Notes under the pieces: model-generated
The model's input: only the letters and a program-made list of their open reading frames with translations
What the model was told of the DNA's origin: nothing
The model's database searches: none
DNA from: Trileptium ribeirensis
Taxonomy: Eukaryota; Nematoda; Enoplea; Enoplida; Thoracostomopsidae
Direction of reading: 5' to 3'
Length of the DNA stretch: 64,000 nucleotides
NCBI GenBank assembly: GCA_030248225.1
Contig: JASANE010007193.1
Coordinates: 40,051 to 104,050 of the forward strand
In this document: piece after piece, positions 36,761-47,940 of the stretch
Layout: each line of letters starts with the position of its first letter
Numbering within the stretch: position 1 is the first letter of the stretch
Position numbers and translations under genes: made by a program

Positions 36761-36824
36761 ATCATTGCCAGCTTGTTCCGACAAATTCAACTGAAAATCG
36801 GAGTCATCTATTTGAGTCGTGTCC
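36761..36824 (-). CDS. Shroom: Shroom-family protein, 64-bp microexon
   Basis: Bounded by acceptor TACATATTTCAG and donor GTAAGT. Its first base completes the split CA|G glutamine codon left by the exon ending at 39308. The remaining 21 codons (D-T-T-Q-I-D-D...A-G-N-D) end in phase 0, as the exon at 35340 requires. Without it the flanking exons do not join in frame, which is strong support. The peptide is acidic and has no domain of its own. Confidence 0.75.
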
Positions 36825-38217
36825 CTGAAATATGTATATTGTAAGCCTAGTCTTAAATTAAAAGTATTTTTTATTAAGAACATTTTATAGATATTAACAT
36901 AGCGCATTCATAAAAAATTTACTATATTAAAAAACTTCCGATGGGCCTGTAATACACTATATCTGGAAAATACGCAAATGTTGTATAAAAAGGTGCAAGT
37001 CTACAGAAACGAAGGATAAGCCACAATAATACTGTTATGTCCTGTTGTTGCCTATTGTAGGTTCGTTTTACTACTTTTGGCTATGTTCAAGGTAAGCGCG
37101 CGAGACCGACGGTCCAAACGAAATTCCAGTCATATCTAAATGATATTTTGTAGCGGTTAATGTACAGCTGTGTTTAATACATAGCCAGGGCTCTAGGCCC
37201 TTCTAATTTAACTAACGCTTTTGCCTGTTTTGTCTTATAAACAAACAATAATTACTGTAGTTTTGCAATTCGTCGACCGCGGCGCTTCAGTATATATAAC
37301 GCAAATTATGTGAGGAGAATTTCTAATATTTCAATAAATGTAATAGATTATGAATAAGCCAAAATTGTTTTATTCGTATGCAATTTTCTATCATCACGAT
37401 AATAATCATTGATTAATTATTCACCCCAGAAGCAATGGTTCCATCAGAGTTAAAACCGCATCAAACCTCGCTGACCTGATGACTTGATTTTTATAACAAA
37501 ATAAGTTTATAGCCAAATATTTATAATCAAGATAGTTATTGTCTGGCCCAGGGCTGTGCGAGGGAACAGATACCTCGTGCTGAGCAGAGTACGGACTCAA
37601 ATCTTGAGCCCCCAAGTAGCGGCTAACGGGTATACCCGCGGGCTAGTGGGCTCACGTAAAGCTTACAATCCAACATGCTCAGCAAGCGTTATCGTCGAGA
37701 TATTAGGTGGTTACGTATAGTTAGCGGTTCAAACAGACATAGTGGTCCAGTTTAGTGAGCAATTTCCAGACATAATGATGGTTATTTTCAGCACCCTCTA
37801 TCAAAATTAGGTAGTATGTGATTTTGTTTAGCGGACCCTTCGCGGCTGCCTTTATTGTGCAATAGGCCCTGTCATCAAAGCGGCAAAATTGTTCTTTTAC
37901 CCAGTGCTGTATAAAAGGATGGGTAGTTAATTTCCTTATGTAGGCGCTATTTAAAACACTGCGTAGTGAGTATCAATCTGAAAAACCAAGTGAGTTGTCG
38001 AACCGGTGCTATGGCAAAGATCATAAAACGTGGATCTGGCCAATTCAGCTATATCCTTAACCGAAAAACATTTCGTTTAAGGTGGCTGATTGTGCCGTAG
38101 GAAGGTAGATGACGAAAGTGGTTTAGTTTCTTCACCTAGTAGCCTGGAACGTGAATGCCAGTGGCAAAGAATTTACTATTACCAAGAGCCATTGATAGTA
38201 GACCATACTTTTGTGAG

Positions 38218-38850
38218 ACTCTTCAGCTTCCCGTTGTTTCCGTTTCCGGTACATCGCGGTCGTTTTCGCCCTTACCCACCCATTTTTTCGATCCACCAAG
38301 TGTGTCGAAAACATGACACACCCCGCTTTTGTTCTTGAAACACCGCATGTAAATCACCTCAAGGTTTTCGCATCACACACTTATACCCCACCCAGGTTTT
38401 TGAACCACTAAGTTTAGAACAACCCAGATTTTCGACCTACTAAATTCAGACCCCAAGTACGATACACTTTTTCAGAGTTCCCAGATTTTAATACCACTTT
38501 TTCAGAGACCGCCAAATTTTTGACCCACTTTCAAGACACCCCAGATTTTCGTCCAAATAAATCTTTAGCGGTTCGAAAACCTGGGGGGGGGGGGTAGTCT
38601 GCAAAAGTGGTTCGAAGACCAGGGAAGTTAGTGGTTCGTAAACCTGGGGGGCTCTGAACTCAATGGTTCGAAAACATGGCGTGTATAAGTGGGTAGTTCG
38701 AAAACCAGGCGGGAGTGTGGATGTGGTCGTATAAGAACATGGGTGGGGTGGGTCATGTTTTCGACCTACATGGTTGGTTGAAAATCTGGGGGTGTTAGGA
38801 CGAAAATAACGGCGACGTATCGCGGACAAAAGCAACCTGAAGCTGACGAG
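38218..38850. repeat. Foldback element with nested short repeats
   Basis: Imperfect inverted arms of about 300 bp meet near 38550. The left outer part reads CTTCAGCTTCCCGTTGTTTC...ATCGCGG, the right its diverged complement. Within the arms a TTTTCGAACCACTAA-type unit is repeated on the left and its complement TTAGTGGTTCGAAAACC on the right. A run of twelve G lies at 38583-38594. It sits in the Shroom intron between 39308 and 36824. Confidence 0.75.
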
Positions 38851-39307
38851 CATTACACTTTTCATTTGAGTCGACTATCATCAGCTCTTGCTATTACGAA
38901 GGCAAATGCAGAAAAATGGTTTATATTAAATAATAATATCCTTCCAAATGCCCCCATATTGGTCTGCAGCTGGCGGCCTTCGTGGGTCTGACAAAATTCT
39001 CTCAGCAGGCGGGTAGGGGCCAAGTGGGTATAGACAAACCGCCAACTATAATGGAAACCAGAGGGTTTAAGAATTTTTGCACGCGCACACCTTTGTCTGG
39101 AATATCTAGTATTCGGACAAGACATTATAATATAAAAATCAATTGTTGAGTATACTCACAAAGTTAGCATAAAAAGGTGAATGGTGATTTGCATATTTGC
39201 TTCGATTTTTATTAATAATTAATTTTACGGTTCTCAGATTGACTTGGGCCATAATTTGGGTCTAATTGGATTTCGTGACTTGATGCATAATAAAGGTTCA
39301 GACTTAC

Positions 39308-39793
39308 TGCAACCTTCGTGGTGTTCCACCGCGAGAAAATGACGATGATGTCGCTCCACTGATAGCGCTTCTCGCCGAATTATTAGTGGTACTTCGAGCG
39401 GAGCTAGACGCGCTGTTGTTGCTATCCGAAAGATTTGCTGTTGATGATATATGGCAAGCGCTTGTAGGCTTGCTGAGTTCGTATGATGTCCCAAGCCTGA
39501 TCGGTTGAACGATTGCACATCTGCTCATGCGATTAGACTGACGATTGGTGGCAAAAGCGTCTGGTTTTGGAGCGTCATGTGGTGTGGCTTTCTGTTTCGG
39601 CTGACCAAACTGTTCGATGCCCGAACACGAGCCTGAACCAGTGCCATGACCAGACGATCCAAAAGACGATGTTGAGCCTTCGGAGTCTGAGTCTTGATGG
39701 CTTTTGTTCGTGGCGCCTGTCGCCAAAGTTGATTTGGCGAACTTCATCGAAATTGGACGTACTGATTGTTGATGATATTGGCTGTTAGAAACG
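39308..39793 (-). CDS. Shroom: Shroom-family protein, serine-rich central exon
   Basis: A 486-bp exon open throughout, from acceptor CTTGTTGTTTCAG to donor GTAAGT. The first base completes the codon split from the exon at 55741 (TG|C, cysteine); 161 full codons follow; two bases (CA) remain for the microexon. The sequence is low-complexity and rich in S, T, N and G (S-D-S-E-G-S-T-S-S-F-G-S-S near the start, repeated S-S-A-R-S-T-T-N-N later). This is typical of the poorly conserved linker ahead of ASD2 in Shroom proteins. No domain is recognised. Assignment rests on phase-consistent linkage to the ASD2 exons. Confidence 0.7.
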
Positions 39794-40436
39794 CTGAAAC
39801 AACAAGTATTATCAGAAGCAATGCGACAATACGGTCGAGGCCTTATAAGGAAGCACAAAACCATTCAGGAAATACATTTGAAATTTGAGTTTATATTAAA
39901 GCAAGAGATCGTTATGCCGCATATCCAACTGTCGCTTCTGGAAGATTGATGCGAGGATAAATTCTATGACATGATACAGTATTTCAATCAAAACGTAATT
40001 ATACTGAATTATCGGGTTTTGTGATAAATCTATTGCATGATACAGTATCTTACTTAAAACGTAATTTTATACGGAATTATCGGACTTACTCTCAAGCGAT
40101 GATATTCCATTCATTAGTGTAGGGCAACGACCGCCAACCAATGGCTGGTCGTTAACAATTATCCTGCAGTAAACGGCAGCAAATCCGTCGACAAGGCGTT
40201 AACAATTTTCTGCTGTTACCAGCCTCAAAATTTGTTAGTCAGTCGTTATGAGCCGTGGCTCAACGGCCGTGGTCTATGCGTCTAGTATTGTGTAGCAACT
40301 GAGTTAAACCACACAAAGTGGAACTTTTTGATGTATTTAATATAAAACACTGTAATCAACATGCAACGATTTTGTACTGTCTAGTAACATCTTGTCATAT
40401 TTAAGCATATAACATATATGTTTATTATTAAAGTAA

Positions 40437-40750
40437 TGCTCGTTTCACAGAATACTGCGCGCAACCAGAGGCAAGCTGTGTACTGGCAATAGTGTGTGCG
40501 TGATAGTTACGCACAAGAAACTCGAAGTTACGCGCAAGGAAGTTAGTGCGTAGAATTTCAACTACTCGTATCGAAATGCGCGTAACTTTATTGTTACGCG
40601 CACAGCTTTGTGAATATATCCTCCCTTTTATTGAACTTCCCATAACAGAAAATTATGAGTACCTACGTAATTACGCGCACTTTAGTGCGTATAACTAAAT
40701 TTCGCACCACTCAGCTCGCATTATTCTATGAAATGCGCATAATATGCGTC
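40437..40750. promoter_or_regulatory. Cluster of TTACGCGCA motifs in both orientations
   Basis: At least eight copies of TTACGCGCA/TGCGCGTAA or one-base variants in about 300 bp near the left end of the hAT-like element. hAT transposases of known families bind clustered subterminal repeats, so this may be such an array (inference). Confidence 0.4.
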
Positions 40751-41559
40751 AGTGTTTAATGATAGACCTTATAGCGGGCCGTCGCCCAGCATTAAATATA
40801 GTGCAGACTTGCTATGTGTGCCTAGGAGTAGGTTTCGGCACTACCTATAGTACGCCGCGCAAATCGATTTTTGATCAATTTCTGAATATTGAACAAATTC
40901 AAATATTAAATCCGTATCGTAGTAAGAGAACCGTCTTGGCAGTCAGCCGTCGAGTTACCGTCAACCAGTAGTTTAGCCATCAGCCGACCGTTTTCAGAAG
41001 TTGGCAGAAGGCCGGCCGTATGATTTTAAAACTCGGAGTTGCCCAACACCCATATATCCAATAAATGTATATATTTATAGCGTAATATACTGAAGGGCGC
41101 AGTGTGCTACTCAAATGTGGAGGAACAGGGCTCTAAGGAAAAATTTGTTAGTTTGACGCGTCAGCCCCATCTCCTTCCTGGGCCCAAGTATATACTATAT
41201 ATTGTATAGCTTACATTGCGTAGTATTATACATACGCTGTATTCATATTATCTGCTGAAATGTTAAGTAGTTATTGAGGGAAGTGCAGCTTTTTATTTTC
41301 GTCGGAGTGGGAAAATCAGCATTGTCTGTCTCCCGTCCGTCCGTCGAACTCCTTAATAACTACTGGGCGCAATTAATTTTTTTGTTTGAAAGGCGTAATG
41401 TCCGACAGGTGTAAGACATGTAGTTTATGTCAAAATTTGCTATAGCTAATTACTATTTAACCATTAAGCCTATTAGCCTATTTTTAGCCTTTTCAAACAA
41501 AAATTGCTTATTTTTGAATGAATAATTAGTGTAAAGCTATTACTTTGGTGAACATACTG

Positions 41560-41985
41560 CATCTCGCCGTACTGATCAGGATTCTGGTGTTTATTACTAT
41601 TTGAGGAAGTTAAAAACATACCAATTAGTTAGTTAATTACCTAAATACTAACTAATTAATAATTAGCTAATTTTTTGAAAATTTTCAAAGTGCTCAGAAA
41701 TGAAAGATAAATTGCACATGATGTTTTCTATATCGCTGATCACGAATATGACATTCCCCAAGCTCTAAAACTTGCCGTATATGCTAATTAATTAATTAAC
41801 TAATTTGTTAATTGTATGCAAATTTTAAAATCACCTGGAAATTGCTAATTTTTGCGCTAGGGTGTTTTCGATGTTGATGATCATGAATATGTGGTTTTTG
41901 AAACTCTATGATTTTACCGTGGGTGCTAATTAGTTAATTAATTAGCTAATCAGTAGATATTACGTACTAATTACTTAATTTTTTT
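41560..41985 (+). repeat. Degenerate tandem repeat, three units of 140-165 bp
   Basis: GTACTGATCAGGATTCTGG (about 41569), CGCTGATCACGAATATGAC (about 41734) and GTTGATGATCATGAATATG (about 41872) each head a unit that ends in a TTAATTAATTAACTAATT-like run. Confidence 0.6.
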
Positions 41986-42457
41986 TGCTAGCTAGCTTTT
42001 CGTATGGTGGATTTGACATCAATTGACTAAAACGTGATATTTACTATAACTTTATTAAATATTTAGTTGACATACATGTATTCACAAATAAGATACCATA
42101 TACTTTGGCTGTTGTTCCTCCCACTTTTTGTAATTTATTAAGTATACTAGTCATATTTTGCACTCACGGGATTTAAAACGAAATTTTTGCTGCATAACTC
42201 AGGAAAATTTGGTTTTTTTGGTTAACACGTTTAGGATCGATCTATTTACAGCAACTTCGCCTGGAGAAAATAGGTTTAAAACGACTTGTTTTAATTGGAA
42301 AAAGTTAAACTGACCGAATTTGATCACACAAATCAAAAAGACTTTCAGTTTTAACCAAGTTTTTTGCCGCGTGTTCGCAGCAGTTCCAGCCAAATGCTTC
42401 AAATGGAAATCCGAAAAAAGATTTCCTTATCATGCATGCAATAAAGTTGGGCACTGG

Positions 42458-42717
42458 CAGGGGCGTAGCCAGGGGGGGGAGGGGGAATTCCCCCCTCCCC
42501 CGATAGTTTTAGTGACCTGAAAATACTTTCTCCGCTGGACTGCACTTTTCCTATCGGAGTAGGCTGGAAATTGCTTTTTCACTTCAAATATCTAAAATTC
42601 TGCCCAGTGGGGCAATTCGTACCCATAGTCTTTACGCTGTATCTTTTACGTCATGCATTTATTCTCACCTTCATAACAAAATCACCCCCCTTAAATTTTT
42701 TCCTAGCTACGACCATG
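42458..42717. mobile_element. 260-bp hAT-type MITE nested in the larger element
   Basis: Terminal inverted sequences CAGGGGCGTAGCCAGG and (complement of the right end) CATGGTCGTAGCTAGG. It is flanked by a perfect 8-bp direct repeat, GGCACTGG (42450-42457 and 42718-42725). Size, termini and 8-bp duplication all fit hAT. Confidence 0.75.
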
Positions 42718-42906
42718 GGCACTGGCCGGATTTAAAGTCAAAGGCCGGTCGCTGGCTGACGGCTTAAAGCCTAAGGTTTAAAGACCGCCGTCGGCTCAAC
42801 AGCTGAGCGATGTCAAATAGCTGACTGCCAAGAAACATCTCTTAAGCTACGATATTAATTTAACATTCGTAAATGGTTCTTCAGAATTTGTTCGAAAATT
42901 TGATCG

Positions 42907-43358
42907 GTTTGCATATAAAATTTTTGGACGGCGTACAATGCAACGGCTAAAGCGCGGAATCATACACCCAGGGAGATCATAGGGAGGCTGTGCTATATTT
43001 CGTGCTGGCCGATATCTGGCTTTGAGGTATATCTTTAAACATGGACACATATTAGTTTAATAATAAACATGTATGCTTTTAGTACGACAAGATGGTACTA
43101 GACGGTACCTAGTTCATGCATGTTGGTTGTGGTTTGCATATAAAATTTTTGGACGGTGCGCAATGCAGCGGCTAAAGCACGAGTCCTACGTCTAGGCAGA
43201 TTATATATAGCAAGACTATGATATATTTAGTGCTGGCCGACAGCCAGCTTTGAGGTCTATCATTAAACATTAACTCATATTAGCTTAATAATAAACATGT
43301 ATGCTTTTCATACGACAAGATGGCACTAGCGGTACCTAGTTCATGCATGCTGGTTGTG
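42907..43358 (+). repeat. Tandem duplication, 225-bp period
   Basis: GTTTGCATATAAAATTTTTG at 42907 recurs at 43132. The copies stay collinear through AATAATAAACATGTATGC and ACCTAGTTCATGCATG. Both are clearly diverged, so the duplication is not recent. Confidence 0.85.
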
Positions 43359-43359
43359 G

Positions 43360-43614
43360 ATGACTATATATCGCACATGGACCGAGGCCCAAAGTCCAAG
43401 ACGGGGTAGCTGAGTCTTCGGTGGGGGAGGCCTTCGGTCTATCAGCGAGGTAAGCCTGTCGGCGGAGGGGAGGGGGTGGAGGATGCGGCGACGTTGGAGC
43501 GACCTATGTGCACGGAGCCTGTGGAACCGCCAGGGGGGCGGTAACTGAGGCCTCGTTAGGGGAGTTGGGGCCTCAGAAGGCGACCCTACCCTATGGGCAT
43601 GCATGACTATATAT
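43360..43614. mobile_element. GC-rich insertion with 12-bp target duplication
   Basis: A 231-bp segment of clearly high GC content (43372-43602) is bracketed by the direct repeat ATGACTATATAT (43360-43371 and 43603-43614). An 87-codon minus-strand frame crosses it, rich in P and R, with no known motif. There is no poly-A or tRNA-like head. A 12-bp duplication suggests target-primed or break-associated insertion. Confidence 0.6.
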
Positions 43615-46270
43615 ATTAAATAGTTTAAGTAGTGTGGTTTAATTCACTAACTTGCTATGCAGTAGCAAACGTATAAACCACTGCCAGACGAGCGACGGCT
43701 CATAACTGCTAACCAACGGCTTTCGCGACTGTCAATGGCAAATAATTGGCAACGGTCGGCTAACGAATTTGCAGCAATCAACAACCGGCAAATTGTTAAC
43801 GGTCATCCATGGACCCAACAATTTTCAGCCGGCCGGTGGGTTCACAAATATTAGCCAGCACTAGCATGCATCACTAAAACCATGTCTCTAAGCCAATTGT
43901 CACGGCAAAGCATCAACTAATGGGCATACAAACCGATGATGACCCGTTGACAACTCAAAGCAACGCAGTGTATGTAAACTTATAGCGCTAAAAATATAGT
44001 GTTTTGCATGACGTCGGAATGTAGAAATTACCTCATTGAAGGCACTGGACCGGATGATCGCGTAACTGAACAACGAACAATCATCGTAGTATTAATTACT
44101 GTTTGTTAATAAATTCTGCAATATGTTGCATCAAAAATCAACCCAAGGCATGGACCTTAGTGCAAGCGGTGTGACAAAAGATATCTACAATATTTCTATA
44201 TGAAATCCTCAGCTTTTGGAAAAACCGTCGACCGCTACAACACAGTTATATCAGAAGCTGTGCTTTGTCCTACTTTTATTCACAATCAGTGCAACGATTT
44301 GATACTGGTGGTACGGAAAGCGGAAATTTGGTAAGGTTATTCGACACCACTTTGGAAACATTAACCCTAAATGAACATTTATAAAGTAAAAATTCGGTTG
44401 CATTCGATTTCGGTGTAGGTACTGCTGGACCCTGTCAACAATTAAGTATTGGGCTATATTTTCTATGAATCCCTTCTAAACATCATTTAATGGATTTCAC
44501 ACAGTGTTGAATTTTTTTAATTAATTGGTTTTGGTTTAACTCGCATTTGCAATAATAGTGCAATATTGGATATAAAACTATATTATACATATTCTTAGGA
44601 TATATTGTAAACCTATCAGTATATAACATATTTATTTTACATAATAAAATATGTATATATTATATTCCTTTATATGCCTAAAATAAAGATTTTATATGAA
44701 AAGCTTAGATGTCAGAAACTAAATTTCAATTAATAAAATTTACACCGACTTATTTCCAGAAAAGGTAACAATTTATTGAAATAGAAGCTTATTTGTCACT
44801 TTCCCTCAGGATAATACGTGGCATTATGTAGTCATTTTAACAGTTTTTAAAATTTATTAATAGATTCACCGTAATTAGCTAAGGAGTATAACAACGAATT
44901 CACTGTGGGCGTGAATGTATTGATGAAACTTTTGCAGTGGCAGATACAAATTTACGTTGATATGACAGTTTTGTGTACAGCAAAAGTGGCAAGCGAAAGT
45001 GTGCCTTCAGTTCCAGGAGATATGAAAATATTTTATATCTTGATTTCTTGCCTTGAAAGCACACCATGGTTAATATTTCAAGAGATCAAGCTAAAAGTGA
45101 CTTCTATCTAGAGTGAGTGAAATTCAGTGTAAACCCAGCGGCGTGGTGTAAACAGTGGTAACGTGGAGTACAATGACTATTTGGCACGTATAATAAAATA
45201 TAATATAAAATTCAAATAGAATTACTTATCTTCAATGGTGTATAACGCTTCTTATCTTAAAGCGTCAATTGCCGCAATGGAATTTACCACTGCTCTCGCA
45301 CCTCAGGTCGGTCGCTGCTTTTAGGGGCCGATTTAACGATAACGTCCGAGAATTATAATTGGACTCATTCCTTATTTATGTTAAACTAATAAAAATTATG
45401 TTAATTCGGTGTTGCATTGAAGATAAGTGCTGATACGCAACTGATCAGACAATATTTAAGTACACAAAGACCATACATATTTATACAAAACCCGAAAACA
45501 TTGTCACCGCCTGTTTGTTGTTACAATATTTTAAAACGTCAAATGTGTTTTTAGGAGAATATCGAAAACAGATAGCAGACTAAATGCATAGTTTAAAGCG
45601 GTAACTTAGCCATATACACTGATATGTTTAGCCATGACCTCTTGGAGTGTTGTAGTTGTAAGCAACCTTTTGAGCTGAGTCTACAATAGACTTAGGAGAA
45701 GCCGTTGTCTGCGCATTTGCCAACATTCAGACATCACAGAATCAGTTCCTGGGGAAATGCATTAAATGTTGTAGACTTTTAGTTTTTCACATAAATATCC
45801 AGGTGAGTTGGGTCATAAATACAGAATATCAAGTGACTAACATGGCCTGCCTGACTTAATCCCAGTGGCTAAGTGTAACTAACTATTATACATAGACAAA
45901 TGGATAAGTGGCGGATATGATCTGATACGCCTTAAGGGATTGCCGAGGATTAGAGTACCCTTCATATTAGAAACGAATGCAGAGAAAATTTAATATGATG
46001 GACAGATTCATACAGCGTATTCAATTTGTCGAATCTGCGGCGTCCTGTGGACCCAAAACTTGCGTATGCCACCGAAATATTCCTTCATCAGTAACAAATT
46101 ATAATTATGGTGGGTGACTATACTAGCGTCTTTGAATTTGAGCGTTAGAAACATTATGCTGATTTTAAAGCAAATCAAGTCTTAGTTTCGAACAAAAATT
46201 GTTTTAAGCTCTACTCGTGTATTACAGTATTAATATGCTCAAAACACTAATAGAGCAAGCATTAGGTCGC

Positions 46271-46522
46271 CTAGTCGCGTACACATAACTTAAGACAGCC
46301 GGAGATCTCATCGCTTGATGGGTACCAAAATTGGCGACAAAATGTTCTACAAGGTTCATGACAAATTTCGTACAAGAGCATGGCAATAGGGCTAATAAAT
46401 GCCACGGTCGGGTCCAGGTCAGGCCTAGTAATAAACCCAACAGCAATGGACCAAATTAATGTCGTGGCATATATTGTTTTATCTTCTGCATTACGAAATT
46501 TCCCATAATTTATCAAGCACAA
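46271..46522 (-). pseudogene. Open frame resembling the C-terminus of TatC
   Basis: A frame of 83 codons without ATG start. The central part, I-Y-A-T-T-L-I-W-S-I-A-V-G then F-I-T-R-P-D-L-D-P and L-L-Y-E-I, resembles the last helices of TatC, the twin-arginine translocase subunit (FxxTPPD, ten residues, P, then LLYEI). The PD-to-P spacing agrees; the P-to-E spacing is one residue longer and TPPD reads TRPD. GC content is higher than the neighbourhood. Only about 45 of some 250 TatC residues are covered. Could be coincidence, an exon of something else, or transferred organellar/bacterial DNA. A possible acceptor (TTTCGTAATGCAG) precedes it. Confidence 0.2.
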
Positions 46523-47824
46523 TGTGCCATAAACAGTTTACAATAACGTTCTTTGTTTTTTCTCGCTACTCTCATCTCCCAAAAGGACACACCGGCGCCT
46601 AACGTACAGCGCAGGACTACGTATGACTGTGTGTCATACTTTGGTTCAAATTTTTAGAGCGTGGTATAAAGTCTAAAAGTTTGATACTTGTGTAAATTAG
46701 ATTATTACATTTGGTGCTCTAATTATGACTGGACTGAAGCTATGGGTCACCTTTCCAAACACAAAAATTATCTCTACAGATACCGCTATTGCAGGGTAAC
46801 GAGCGCTATTCGAAACATGTACAAAGGTATTATCGCATAACTATGAGCTAATGTTAAAAAAATTTTAAAATACAATGACTCAACTGTTAAAAGTTCACTT
46901 TTGGCACAGCTGGAAATCGCAATATAGTTAGTTACATGTATAAAACTTAAAAAAAAGCAACAACGGTAAAAACAACAAAAACAACATAGTTTTTGTGTAA
47001 CCGGAATATATAAATGTGAACGTTATTATCCAAAAACAGGATATAAATAGTTAAAAATAAAACGACGACGACAATGGGCGAACTGTGTCGATAGATGACG
47101 ATTTAAAATCCTAAAGTTTTGAAATGTTTGCAAATATTTGCAAATTTAGGAAACGAATCAAGTCCAGTAAATGCTAAAAAACAATCTAACCTCCGCAGTG
47201 TTTGCTCTTAAAATTTGATCTTAAAGAGCGTTCCTGAATTTGCAAAAATGGATTTTACCCAAATTTTTGTGTGGATTGATTTTAAATTTATTGCTCCAGT
47301 TTTTTTTATACTTGCTGCTGGTAGCTAATACAAATCCAAGGTCAATTTAATACTGCAATGGGAAGATTAAATATAACAAACATTCGCAATTTATAGCAAC
47401 ATAGGAATGCGAGCGAACGCACCATAAATACGGCAAGGTTTAAGCATGAGCACTACCACCACCCAGGTACTGGACGTCGAGTACCCGACCTGTCTGGTAC
47501 CCGCGTAGTGCGTCGGATACCCGGACACAGCAACCAGCTACCAGGATATTAAGTATTTTGAATGTTATCTAGAATTTATTATGGGCTGTTTCAACGGAAA
47601 ATTGTTTTCTTAACTCAAGAAAGATAGCTAGCCCAGAAGCAAGATAAGTGAAGTGGAAGTATGCAGCACATTTGAGATGGGAACCTGACAAAATTGGGAG
47701 CCTGGAGTTCATGTCAATCATGTGTATTACAAATGATTTTAATACACATGATTCACATGATGTTCAGGTTCCCATTTTGAGCACCAGGAAATTTAATTTG
47801 GACACAAGGCTTCTTCTACTATGA

Positions 47825-47940
47825 ATAACAACAAATTTCTATTAATTGTGCAAGGTTATGGTATCGGTATTCGGCAATATGGATAACAACAAATTTCTAT
47901 TAAGTATATAAGCTCACGGTATCGGTCAACGGTATGTGTC
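47825..47940 (+). repeat. Two-copy tandem repeat, 58-bp period
   Basis: ATAACAACAAATTTCTATTA at 47825 recurs at 47883. Both are followed by a GGTATCGGT stretch. Confidence 0.7.

Larger units (their letters stand above)
40115..43863. mobile_element. 3.75-kb hAT-like element without transposase
   Basis: Ends TAGTGTAGGGCAACG on the left and, reverse-complemented, TAGTGCTGGCTAAT on the right. Inverted similarity extends about 250 bp inward; a GTTATGAGCCGT...TTAAACCACAC stretch at 40246-40313 matches the complement of 43635-43710. Flanking 8-mers are CCATTCAT and GCATGCAT (6 of 8 equal), compatible with the 8-bp duplication of hAT elements. No transposase frame remains. It contains separate nested insertions and duplications listed individually. 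It lies in the large Shroom intron. Confidence 0.6.
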
